Assembly (NCBI RefSeq): GCF_000987955.1 | Contig: NZ_LAZU01000012.1 | Location: 103,113-167,112 of the forward strand | Reading direction: 5' to 3' | DNA from: Paenibacillus sp. DMB20 | Lineage (GTDB): Bacteria; Bacillota; Bacilli; Paenibacillales; Paenibacillaceae | DNA length: 64,000 bases | Shown: positions 54,663 to 62,174 of the stretch, piece by piece | Layout: each line of letters starts with the position of its first letter | How positions within the stretch are numbered: position 1 is the stretch's first letter | Made by a program: the position numbers and the translations under genes | Notes under the pieces: generated by a model | What the model was told of the DNA's origin: nothing | Database searches by the model: none | The model's input: only the letters and a program-made list of their open reading frames with translations

Positions 54663-56237
54663 ATGGTGCTTCATCACAGTGCAGATATCGTGATTATCGG
54701 CGGCGGCTTGGGAGGCTGCTCGGCTGCTTTGGCTGCCGCCAAATCCGGCAAACGCGTTATCCTGACCGAAGAAACCGACTGGATTGGCGGGCAAATTACA
54801 AGCCAGGTCGTTCCGCCGGATGAGCATCCGTGGATCGAGCATTTCGGATCCACGGCCAGCTACAGGGAGTTTCGGACCCGCGTGCGAAATTATTATAAGG
54901 AGCACTTTCCGGTAACTCCGGAATCGCGCGCCGCCATGAATTTCAATCCCGGTAATGCCATGGTCAGCGCGGTGGCCCATGAGCCGAGGACCGCCTTGGC
55001 GGTGCTGCGGGACATGATGGCGCCGTATATTCACAGCGGCAGGCTTGTCGTGATGACCGAGCATGTGCCCGTAAAGGCGGAGACGGACGGGGACGACGTA
55101 ACGGCTGTGCACGTGCGCAATAAGCTGACCGGCGAGACGGCGGTGTTAACCGGTACGTATATTTTGGATGCGACGGAAGAAGGAGACCTGCTGCCTTTGG
55201 CGGGCGTGGAGTATGTGACGGGCTCGGAATCCAGGGAAAAAACGGGGGAACCGCATGCGCTTCCGGGAGATGCGGATCCGCAGGATATGCAGGCGCTGAC
55301 TTGGTGTTTTGCGATGGATTACCGCGAAGGCGAAGACCATACCATCCCTAAGCCGAAAGGCTATGATTTCTGGAAGGAATACCAGGCCGATTTCTGGCCG
55401 GATAAACAGCTCAGCTGGATGGGGCTGGTGCCGAACACGCTCGAGCCGGTTAAGTACAGCCTGTTCCCGGACGGGAAGTCGTTCTCGCTCTGGAAGTACA
55501 GGCAGCTGGTGGATCGGGACAATTTTGCCCCGGGAACGTTTGACGCGAACGTGACCGTGGTCAACTGGCCGGCGAACGATTACTGGCTGGGCTCCATTAT
55601 CGATGTTTCGCCGGAGGAGCGGGAGTTGCATCTGGCACGGGCCAAGGAGCTGAGCCTGTCGCTGCTGTACTGGATGCAGACCGAAGCGCCGCGTCCGGAC
55701 GGGGGCAAGGGGTACCCGGGGTTACGGCTGCGCCCGGACGTCACGGGCACGCCGGACGGCTTCGCCAAAATGCCGTACATCCGCGAATCCCGCCGGATCA
55801 AGGCGGAATTCACCGTGCTGGAGCAGCATGTCGCGGCGGATTGCCGTCCGGACGGCAAAGCGGAGGACTTTTTTGACTCCGTGGGCATCGGCTGCTACCG
55901 CATCGACCTCCACCCGAGCACCGGCCTGCGGACATATATCGATATTTCGAGCCTGCCGTTCCAAATCCCGCTCGGCAGCCTCATCCCGGTGCGGGTCAAC
56001 AACCTGATCGCCGCCTGCAAGAACATCGGCACGACCCATATTACGAACGGCTGTTACCGGCTGCATCCGGTGGAATGGAACATTGGGGAATCGGCGGGCT
56101 ATCTGGCCGCCTACTGTACGGAGCATGGGGTTAAACCGCGGGAGGTCCGCCATACGCCGAAGCATCTGGAAGCGTTCCAACGATTGCTTGCGGGCGCGGG
56201 AGTAGAGCTGAAATGGCCTGCCATTCATGCGGTGTAA
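54663..56237 (+). CDS. FAD-dependent oxidoreductase (FAD_oxidored family)
   Basis: A 524-residue flavoprotein. The FAD-binding start is ADIVIIGGGLGGCSAALAAA with the acidic strand end ILTEETDWIGGQ. Further signs are YILDATEEGDLLPLAGVEYV and the C-terminal NNLIAACKNIGTTHITNG. Family members oxidise sugars or related alcohols in polysaccharide-use loci; the substrate here is unknown. The start is ATG 54663 behind GGAGG. Last gene of the cluster, followed by a terminator. Confidence 0.87.
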   Translation: MVLHHSADIVIIGGGLGGCSAALAAAKSGKRVILTEETDWIGGQITSQVVPPDEHPWIEHFGSTASYREFRTRVRNYYKEHFPVTPESRAAMNFNPGNAMVSAVAHEPRTALAVLRDMMAPYIHSGRLVVMTEHVPVKAETDGDDVTAVHVRNKLTGETAVLTGTYILDATEEGDLLPLAGVEYVTGSESREKTGEPHALPGDADPQDMQALTWCFAMDYREGEDHTIPKPKGYDFWKEYQADFWPDKQLSWMGLVPNTLEPVKYSLFPDGKSFSLWKYRQLVDRDNFAPGTFDANVTVVNWPANDYWLGSIIDVSPEERELHLARAKELSLSLLYWMQTEAPRPDGGKGYPGLRLRPDVTGTPDGFAKMPYIRESRRIKAEFTVLEQHVAADCRPDGKAEDFFDSVGIGCYRIDLHPSTGLRTYIDISSLPFQIPLGSLIPVRVNNLIAACKNIGTTHITNGCYRLHPVEWNIGESAGYLAAYCTEHGVKPREVRHTPKHLEAFQRLLAGAGVELKWPAIHAV

Positions 56238-56252
56238 CAGATTTTTAGCGCA

Positions 56253-56283
56253 CAAGGAGATCCATTTGAGGATCTCCTTGTTT
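56253..56283 (+). terminator. Terminator of the second catabolic cluster
   Basis: CAAGGAGATCC (56253-56263) pairs perfectly with GGATCTCCTTG (56270-56280), followed by TTT. The first structured repeat starts immediately after. Confidence 0.85.
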
Positions 56284-56391
56284 AAAAGATAAGAAAGTAT
56301 AAACTTCGGAGGTATGCCATCCTTATCTCGCAAGAAAAACTTCCGCTAAATGCGGTCTGTCTTCTGAGAAAGTACGTCGATAGACGTTTTT
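56284..56391 (+). repeat. Structured intergenic element, copy 1
   Basis: About 108 bases. Stem 1 is AGATAAG (56287-56293) with CTTATCT (56322-56328); stem 2 CCGC/GCGG (56343-56346, 56352-56355); stem 3 ACGTC-GATA-GACGT (56374-56387) followed by T. The block CGCAAGAAAAACTT is shared with copies 2 and 3. It lies between a terminator and the hydrolase gene. No open frame or known RNA family is recognised. Confidence 0.7.
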
Positions 56392-56524
56392 CGTATTTCA
56401 GCAATGGATGGACATCATTTCTTTAACTTGGATAAATATGTTACACTGACCTTTTGCGTCATAGATTTCAGTGCAGGACGATGTGTTTCCATATTCGTTC
56501 ATCCAAGACTAGGGAGATGAGACT

Positions 56525-57556
56525 ATCAAAAAGGTAAGAAAAGTTCTGCTTTATTTGGTATCAACGATTATTTTACTTGTTGGGGTAGCATTGATTTTTC
56601 CCACATGGACTCCTAAAATAGACGGCGCAAACAGCATAAGCGCACTCGAGCAAGTCGAAATTAATGGCACCGGCCATGAATTGATGATACGAGGTCAGGA
56701 TCAGAATAATCCTATTGTAATTTTTGTGCACGGGGGTCCCGGTGTTTCGGAAATACCCTATGTGACCAAATACCAGGACCTATTGGAGAAGAATTTCACG
56801 ATTGTCCGTTACGACCAAAGAGCTAGCGGGAAATCTTATCACTTTGGGGAAGATTATTCCAACCTTTCGACCGATCTATTAGTGAAAGATTTATTGGCTG
56901 TGACGGATTACATATCCACTCGTTTCAACCAAAAGAAGGTCATACTGGTCGGCCATTCCTTTGGAACATATATCGGCATGCAGGCTGCAGAGCAAGCTCC
57001 TGAAAAATATGAAGCCTATATCGGCATTGGACAGATGTCCAATATCTTAGAAAGCGAATTGGATGGTTTGAATTTCACGATTGATCAAGCAAAATTGAGC
57101 GGTAATACAACCGACGCCGGGTATTTGCAAGGGTTAACCGAAAAAGTTCAAAGCGGCGATATGTTAACTCCACGCCAATATGTTCGAAAATATGGTGGTG
57201 CTGCAAGACTGATCGATAATAATGAGGACATAAATCATGGTTTATTGTTCGGACCGGAGTATAACTTATTAGATCGCATCCGTTATATGCGCGGCGTATC
57301 CTATGTGCAAGAAATTTTAATAGGGCAAGCAATGGAAAAACCTCTGCCTACGATCATCACAAAACTAGATTTACCGGTGTATTTTATAATGGGACAATAC
57401 GACTATATGACTTCCGCGAAAGCAGCCAAAACATATTTTGATCAGATTGATGCAAGTGAAAAGGAATTTATAACGTACGACCAATCCGCTCATTATCCGC
57501 AATTTGAAGAAAAAGAAAAATTCTCAAAGTGGATGGTGGATTCGTTCGCAAAATAA
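56525..57556 (+). CDS. Alpha/beta hydrolase, proline iminopeptidase-like, with membrane anchor
   Basis: A 343-residue alpha/beta hydrolase. The N-terminus KKVRKVLLYLVSTIILLVGV is a signal or membrane anchor. The oxyanion-hole motif is HGGPGVSE, the nucleophile elbow GHSFGTYIG; likely Asp in MGQYDYMTS and His in QSAHYPQFEE. AGGGAG lies eight bases before an ATC (56525-56527), the only codon at start position; ATC may be a rare start or an altered ATG. The fallback TTG 56555 would lose the basic residues. Codon use is AT-richer than its neighbours, hinting at transfer. Confidence 0.75.
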   Translation: MKKVRKVLLYLVSTIILLVGVALIFPTWTPKIDGANSISALEQVEINGTGHELMIRGQDQNNPIVIFVHGGPGVSEIPYVTKYQDLLEKNFTIVRYDQRASGKSYHFGEDYSNLSTDLLVKDLLAVTDYISTRFNQKKVILVGHSFGTYIGMQAAEQAPEKYEAYIGIGQMSNILESELDGLNFTIDQAKLSGNTTDAGYLQGLTEKVQSGDMLTPRQYVRKYGGAARLIDNNEDINHGLLFGPEYNLLDRIRYMRGVSYVQEILIGQAMEKPLPTIITKLDLPVYFIMGQYDYMTSAKAAKTYFDQIDASEKEFITYDQSAHYPQFEEKEKFSKWMVDSFAK

Positions 57557-57562
57557 AAAATC

Positions 57563-57598
57563 GGGCTATCAAGAATTAATATCTTGAAGCCCATTTTT
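57563..57598 (+). terminator. Terminator of the hydrolase gene
   Basis: GGGCT-A-TCAAGA pairs with TCTTGA-AGCCC (one bulged A) and is followed by ATTTTT. Confidence 0.78.
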
Positions 57599-57661
57599 GC
57601 TGCAAGGTTTGTTAAGGAATGTCCGTTTAACGATGCTTAGAAAATGATTGATGAAATTGTT

Positions 57662-58686
57662 TCATTTGTTTTTATTACGCAATTCAAAAGATTCCTCGAA
57701 GCCGTCCCATTTTACGTTTACTTGGATCACTTCGTCTTCGCTTACCTTAGCCCCGCCTTTTGAACTTCCCTCCGACGTAAATACGGCTTCTTTTGGGGGT
57801 TCGGCGAATCGCTCGATGCGTTTGCCGTTTCCGCCTTTTGTTTCGTACGAGTACTCCAGTTTTTGAATGGGGGACAATTCTTCTAGAGGGCCTTTATATT
57901 TCAACGTAAATTTGTAACTGTCTTCATTCGAATAGGTTGTTCTCCGATCAACTTCTCTCCGTATTTCTGTTCCTTGATAGGCGTATTTGGCTTCCCAATG
58001 CTCACTTTCCCCAAAAAATTGATATCTATTGTTCGTATAGTCCATGATTCGAGGATATACAGAGCTGTCCATAATCCTTACTTTCTTGCTGGTAATGGCC
58101 TCTTGAAGCAATTGTTGTTTGTAAGCGATAATTCCGTTCCCTAAATCTCCTTGTTTAAGCTTCCTTTCGGAAACCAGTGCTTGCGATAAGTTTTGCTCCG
58201 ACAAGATTTTCTGATATTGGGCAGGAGCGAAGTCGTTCCAATATTCTTCTTCTGTCATGTTCATGGACTTCATTCGTTTTTTTGTGTTTCCTGTATGGGT
58301 TTGGGCTGTTTTTTCAGAATCTCCCGCAATCTTAAGGCTTCCTCTTTTCCTTCATCCAAGGTGGCATAAACGCCTTTTTCCTTGGCTAACTGCAAGAATA
58401 ATTCCTCCTGAATCAATTCCTCAAGAAGCAGTAAATCGGTCTGGGCAGGGGTAGCTTCGAAACTTTTGTATGCTTTATAATCTTCTAGCTCTTTGCTGGT
58501 AATTGCAGTAGAACCAACTTGAGCCATTACGCGCGGTTTCATTCGGCTATCAGCTGAATGTTGTTCCTGAATGATCTCCTCTTGGAGAGCCGGCGGTTCA
58601 GTGGCTGAAGACGACATCACTACTGCGCTAAGGACACCAGTAAGCACAAGACTTAAGACAACAGCTGTTTTTTTGTTCGGTTTCAA
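57662..58686 (-). pseudogene. Secreted SurA-N-like protein, split by a frameshift
   Basis: About 341 residues if joined. The first frame has a signal peptide (TAVVLSLVLTGVLSAVVMSS) and the start of a SurA_N-type helical domain (VGSTAITSKELEDYKAYKSF). The second frame continues that domain (MTEEEYWNDFAPAQYQKILS, then LGNGIIAYKQQLLQEAITSK) and adds a C-terminal domain I do not recognise. One more A in the seven-A run (T run at 58275-58281) joins them; as written, an ATGA overlap makes two products. It may be a secreted chaperone-like protein; no parvulin domain is seen. Confidence 0.65.
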
Positions 58687-58844
58687 TTAATTTAAAGACC
58701 TCCTTTCCGCCCGGACAATTTCATGTATGCTTAATAAATACAAAGTCAGACAATTCAGTGAAAAGTTACTCATATATACAACACATCGTTCGGTAAAATG
58801 TTACGCGCCCTAGGCGAGATTAATTCTAATTTGGAAGCTGTGCA

Positions 58845-59013
58845 GAAACCTAACGGACCTCAGAACCGCTATTTTTGCTATTAGAGCCCTTTTTAAAAGT
58901 CTTACGGACCCACGGATCCGTTAATTGAACGTTTCAGCTTGTTTTGCAACTCTAATCTCTCGTTAACGGATCCTATGTCCGTAAGCCCCGTCGATCTTAG
59001 AAAAAACGGGGAT
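58845..59013. repeat. Palindromic ACGGAC intergenic element
   Basis: CTTACGGACCCACGGATCCG (58901-58920, extended to 58924) is inverted at 58963-58985 with only small changes, leaving a 38-base loop. A third ACGGACC occurs at 58852, and a CCCCGT/ACGGGG hairpin follows (58986-59011). The element fills most of the 474-base gap 58687-59160. It resembles dispersed repeats I recall from Paenibacillus genomes; this cannot be tested from one copy. Confidence 0.5.
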
Positions 59014-59160
59014 TCCCGGACCGGATCATGAGTCGTCCACATTTAGAAACGGGTGAGTTTTTTACTTGTTTGATCGATGCTTGTTCTTCATGATTAGGGT
59101 TACATGGAGGCCTACGGATCGCATCGGGGGACTTCCTCAACCAGAGAACGGAGGGAACTT

Positions 59161-59382
59161 ATGATCAAAATCGACTGTTTGGGTGAAATCTGTCCCGTCC
59201 CTGTCATGATGCTGAAAAAACACCAAAAAGCTATCGGCGCAGGGGAAAGGGTCATGGTCATCACGGATCACAGCTGCGCGAAAACCTCGATATCGGACTA
59301 CTGCAACAGCTCCGGTTTGAAATGCTCGATCGAGGAAGTGATCAACGGAGTGTGGGAAATCAGCATTCAAAAGCGACTTTAG
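59161..59382 (+). CDS. TusA-like sulfur carrier protein (first)
   Basis: A 73-residue TusA/SirA/YedF-fold protein. The active Cys is in CLGEICPVPVMML (CPxP motif), where it would carry sulfane sulfur as a persulfide. The C-terminal strand GVWEISIQ is typical. A second Cys in DHSCAKTSIS is shared with its paralogue at 61184. ATG 59161 follows GGAGGG. It converges with the LysR gene, their ends overlapping by four bases. Confidence 0.85.
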   Translation: MIKIDCLGEICPVPVMMLKKHQKAIGAGERVMVITDHSCAKTSISDYCNSSGLKCSIEEVINGVWEISIQKRL

Positions 59383-60257
59383 CACAGCGTATCGATCAGC
59401 GTCTTTTCTATATATCGAAGCAACTGCTTGGTTTCGTGGTCGCACCGCTGATTCTGTTTTTTGATCATATAGACATCGTTGTATATTTGAAAATCGCGAA
59501 TATGGATTACCTTGAGCTGTTTGCCGTACAGCTCTTTTTTGATGGACATGTAGGGAAGGAATGCAGCGCCATGGCCTTTGACGGCCGCAAGCTTAACGGC
59601 TTCAATGGAATCCAGGCTGTAAAGGATGTTCAGCTCGCCGTTCACGGCCCCATGAATGGCCTTTTGAACGCAGCCAAGCTGGGCTGGCCAAATCAGCGGA
59701 TACCGAGAAAGTTCGCTGAGCGAAATTTCTTCCGGATAAAGGGTTGAACTGCTTGTCACCAGCATGACCTTGTCCGAGAAAACCTTATAGGAGTTCAGCT
59801 CGGGCCTGGATGAAGGCCCGCAAATAAACCCGATATCTCCGTCTTCGAGAAGAATATGCTCTTCTATAACGGCTGAGGAACCTTCGATTAAGGAAATATT
59901 GCACTGCGGGAAGTGTTTTTTTACCTCATACAGCGTACAGGGAAGAGCATAATTGCATACTTCGGGAATGGCGTAAATGGACAATGAGTGCCGGCAGGGC
60001 TTCAAATGCCGGATTTCCGTAACCATATCGTCGTACAGTTTGCAGATCTGAGCAGCGTACTTCTCGGCGATGATTCCCGCTTCCGTTAGATGGGCCCCTT
60101 TATTGCTTCTATGAAGAAGCTCCGTTCCAAGAGCAGTCTCCCAAGACTTCAATTGCTGACTAAGCGCGGATTGGGTAATATGTGATCTCTGTGCCGCCTT
60201 GGATATACTCTTCAGGGCAGCAATATCCAAAAATATTTTAAGCGCTTCCATATTCAC
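59379..60257 (-). CDS. LysR family transcriptional regulator of the sulfur locus
   Basis: A 292-residue LysR regulator. The N-terminal helix-turn-helix reads IFLDIAALKSISKAAQRSHI and TQSALSQQLKSWETALGTEL; the rest is the substrate-binding domain. GTG 60257 is eight bases behind GGAGG; ATG 60251 is the alternative. It is divergent from the YeeE-TusA-YeeE operon and probably activates it in response to a sulfur compound. A palindrome suited to LysR binding lies between them at 60314-60330. Confidence 0.88.
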   Translation of the reverse strand: MNMEALKIFLDIAALKSISKAAQRSHITQSALSQQLKSWETALGTELLHRSNKGAHLTEAGIIAEKYAAQICKLYDDMVTEIRHLKPCRHSLSIYAIPEVCNYALPCTLYEVKKHFPQCNISLIEGSSAVIEEHILLEDGDIGFICGPSSRPELNSYKVFSDKVMLVTSSSTLYPEEISLSELSRYPLIWPAQLGCVQKAIHGAVNGELNILYSLDSIEAVKLAAVKGHGAAFLPYMSIKKELYGKQLKVIHIRDFQIYNDVYMIKKQNQRCDHETKQLLRYIEKTLIDTLC

Positions 60258-60313
60258 GATACATTCCTCCGTTTGCCCGTCTTCAGCAATAAAGCTTTTT
60301 ATTGCCAAAGCGC

Positions 60314-60330
60314 TATTAGTAAAACTAATA
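60314..60330. promoter_or_regulatory. LysR-type operator
   Basis: TATTAGT-AAA-ACTAATA, perfect 7 bp arms with a T-N11-A core, in the divergent promoter region between lysR and the yeeE gene. Confidence 0.6.
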
Positions 60331-60420
60331 CTGCATAAATAAAGCATATAACCACGCTTCCCGAAAGTATGTTACGATTTTCACATAGTTAAGGAAAACC
60401 GCAAACTGGAGGTGTCAACC

Positions 60421-61110
60421 ATGGGACAAGCCATTCGTCCCGAAACGAAATCAATCCGAACCAGAGCCCCGAGAAAGCCCAAGAAAAGCCAGCTGCCAAT
60501 CGCTTTGGCGGTGACGGCCCTCGTCATTGTTTCAGGTTTTTTCTTAAACCGGTACAACGATCAAATGGGGGTTTATCTGCTCTTCGGCATTTCGTTTGGC
60601 GTCATTTTGCAAAGATCGCGTTTCTGCTTTACCGCTTCGATGAGGGACCCTTGCATTACGGGCAGCACGTCGGTTACGAGAGCGGTATTAATCGCCTTTG
60701 CCCTGGCTACCATTGGATTTACGGCGATTAAGTATTCTTCGTATTTAAAAGGCGAGCCTATCCCGGGCATGAGCAACGTGAACCAGATCAGCTTTGCCTT
60801 GGTCATCGGAGCCATATTGTTCGGTATCGGGATGGTCATTGCCGGCGGATGCGCCTCGGGCACGCTGATGCGCGTCGGCGAAGGGTTTACGATGCAGATG
60901 CTTTCCCTCGTGTTTTTCGTCATTGGCTCGCTGTGGGGAGCGCATGATATGGGCTGGTGGCAGGCGAACGTCATCAAGGATTCGCCGGCCGTATTTTTAC
61001 CGGATGTGTTTGGCTGGCTTGGAGCATTAATCGTTCAATTCCTGATTATCCTTTTGCTGTATATCGCTGCAGTCAAATGGCAGGAGAAGAAGATGGGCAG
61101 TGCGGAATAA
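60421..61110 (+). CDS. YeeE/YedE (thiosulfate-type) transporter, N-terminal half protein
   Basis: A 229-residue membrane protein with about five hydrophobic segments. The conserved Cys motifs of YeeE/TsuA transporters appear as RSRFCFTASMRDPC and AGGCASGTLMRVGEG. YeeE proteins bring thiosulfate into the cell through Cys relay sites. This protein holds the first two Cys motifs; the third motif is in the separate gene at 61447. ATG 60421 is eight bases behind GGAGG. First gene of a three-gene unit with tusA between the halves. Confidence 0.82.
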   Translation: MGQAIRPETKSIRTRAPRKPKKSQLPIALAVTALVIVSGFFLNRYNDQMGVYLLFGISFGVILQRSRFCFTASMRDPCITGSTSVTRAVLIAFALATIGFTAIKYSSYLKGEPIPGMSNVNQISFALVIGAILFGIGMVIAGGCASGTLMRVGEGFTMQMLSLVFFVIGSLWGAHDMGWWQANVIKDSPAVFLPDVFGWLGALIVQFLIILLLYIAAVKWQEKKMGSAE

Positions 61111-61183
61111 GATTTGCTTTAATAAGTGAAATCATTCACAATAATTCGTTTGCAAAAAAATAATGTTAAAGGTGGTTATCAAG

Positions 61184-61411
61184 ATGGCTGAATTTACGCT
61201 TGATTGTTTGGGAGAAGCTTGTCCGGTTCCTCTGATGAGAACGGAGAAGAAAATGGCTGAATTGAAAGTAGGGGACGTACTCATTGTCTCGATCGACCAC
61301 AGCTGCGCGATGAAGAACGTTCCGGAGTGGGCCAGAAAGCAAGGACACAACGTTGAAATCGAAGAGGTTGACGACGGTGAATGGGAAGTCGTTATCGAGA
61401 AGACGAAATAA
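61184..61411 (+). CDS. TusA-like sulfur carrier protein (second)
   Basis: A 75-residue TusA-fold protein with CLGEACPVPLMR as active motif and a second Cys in DHSCAMKNVPE. It should accept sulfur, possibly from thiosulfate entering through the flanking YeeE halves. ATG 61184 lies eight bases behind AAAGGTGG. The last strand GEWEVVIEK ends 36 bases before the next gene. It is a paralogue of the protein at 59161. Confidence 0.87.
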   Translation: MAEFTLDCLGEACPVPLMRTEKKMAELKVGDVLIVSIDHSCAMKNVPEWARKQGHNVEIEEVDDGEWEVVIEKTK

Positions 61412-61446
61412 ATCTGCGCAGGAATGAAAGGACGGTGTGTGAAGCG

Positions 61447-61995
61447 GTGAACGAATTCTGGTTGAAAATATCCTCGAACCGCTTTTACAAGCAACTGCTG
61501 AAAGAACCGTTTACTTATGTAACCGGGGCCGTACTCCTTGCGGTTTTTGCCACTGCGCACCTGGCCGTGTTCTCCAAAGGCTGGGGAGTCACGAGCGCAT
61601 TTGCCGATTGGGGAGCATGGTTATACAAGCTCGTGGGCGGAAATGTCGATGACTGGACCTACTTCAGCTCGGAAAAAGCCCAAAAAACCTTGTCCTCCGG
61701 TTTTCTCAACGATGGCGGCTCGATCCGGAATATCGGGATTATCCTGGGGGCGCTGATGGCTACATTGTTCGCTTCTGAATTCAAGATAAAGAAGATTAAA
61801 TCCAAAAAGCAGGTATTTGCGGCCGTCCTCGGCGGCTTGCTTATGGGCTATGGCGCCAGATTGGCTAGCGGATGTAATATCGGCGCTTTGTTCACGGCGA
61901 TTGCTTCCTTATCCCTTTCAGGCTGGGTTTTCGGATTATTCCTGTTCGTAGGGGCGTTTATAGGCAGCAAATTACTGGCCAAGTTCTTTATGTAG
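61447..61995 (+). CDS. YeeE/YedE transporter, C-terminal half protein
   Basis: A 182-residue membrane protein with about four hydrophobic segments. The third YeeE signature is present: GYGARLASGCNIGALFTAIA. N-terminally there is KEPFTYVTGAVLLAVF, like the second half of full-length YeeE. GTG 61447 is a compromise: the nearest purine runs suit it only loosely, and GTG 61435 is possible. With the 60421 product it would make up a complete transporter from two chains. A strong terminator follows. Confidence 0.78.
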   Translation: MNEFWLKISSNRFYKQLLKEPFTYVTGAVLLAVFATAHLAVFSKGWGVTSAFADWGAWLYKLVGGNVDDWTYFSSEKAQKTLSSGFLNDGGSIRNIGIILGALMATLFASEFKIKKIKSKKQVFAAVLGGLLMGYGARLASGCNIGALFTAIASLSLSGWVFGLFLFVGAFIGSKLLAKFFM

Positions 61996-62010
61996 GCGAG
62001 GGAAAGTTAA

Positions 62011-62035
62011 AGGCTGACGAAAGTCAGCCTGTTTT
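62011..62035 (+). terminator. Terminator of the YeeE-TusA-YeeE operon
   Basis: AGGCTGAC-GAAA-GTCAGCCT, a perfect 8 bp stem with a tetraloop, followed by GTTTT. The second structured repeat starts three bases later. Confidence 0.88.
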
Positions 62036-62037
62036 CA

Positions 62038-62147
62038 AGATATGAGAAAGTATAAGCTTCGAAAGACGCGGCTTCCTTATATCGCAAGAAAAACTTCGCT
62101 AAATGCGGTCCGGCTTCCTTGAAATGTACGTCGATAGACGTTTTTTT
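62038..62147 (+). repeat. Structured intergenic element, copy 2
   Basis: Stem 1 is GATATGAG (62039-62046) with CTTATATC (62076-62083), different bases from copy 1 but still paired (one G-U). Stem 3 ACGTC-GATA-GACGT (62128-62141) ends in seven T, 28 bases before the trxB-like start. The layout would suit an attenuator for that gene. Confidence 0.7.
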
Positions 62148-62174
62148 CATAAATATCAGATAGGGAGAATGGCA

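Noticed and set aside
59161..61411. Possibility that the two TusA genes are a recent duplication or assembly artefact
   Set aside because: The proteins differ at many positions outside the motif and have different neighbours, so both are real.
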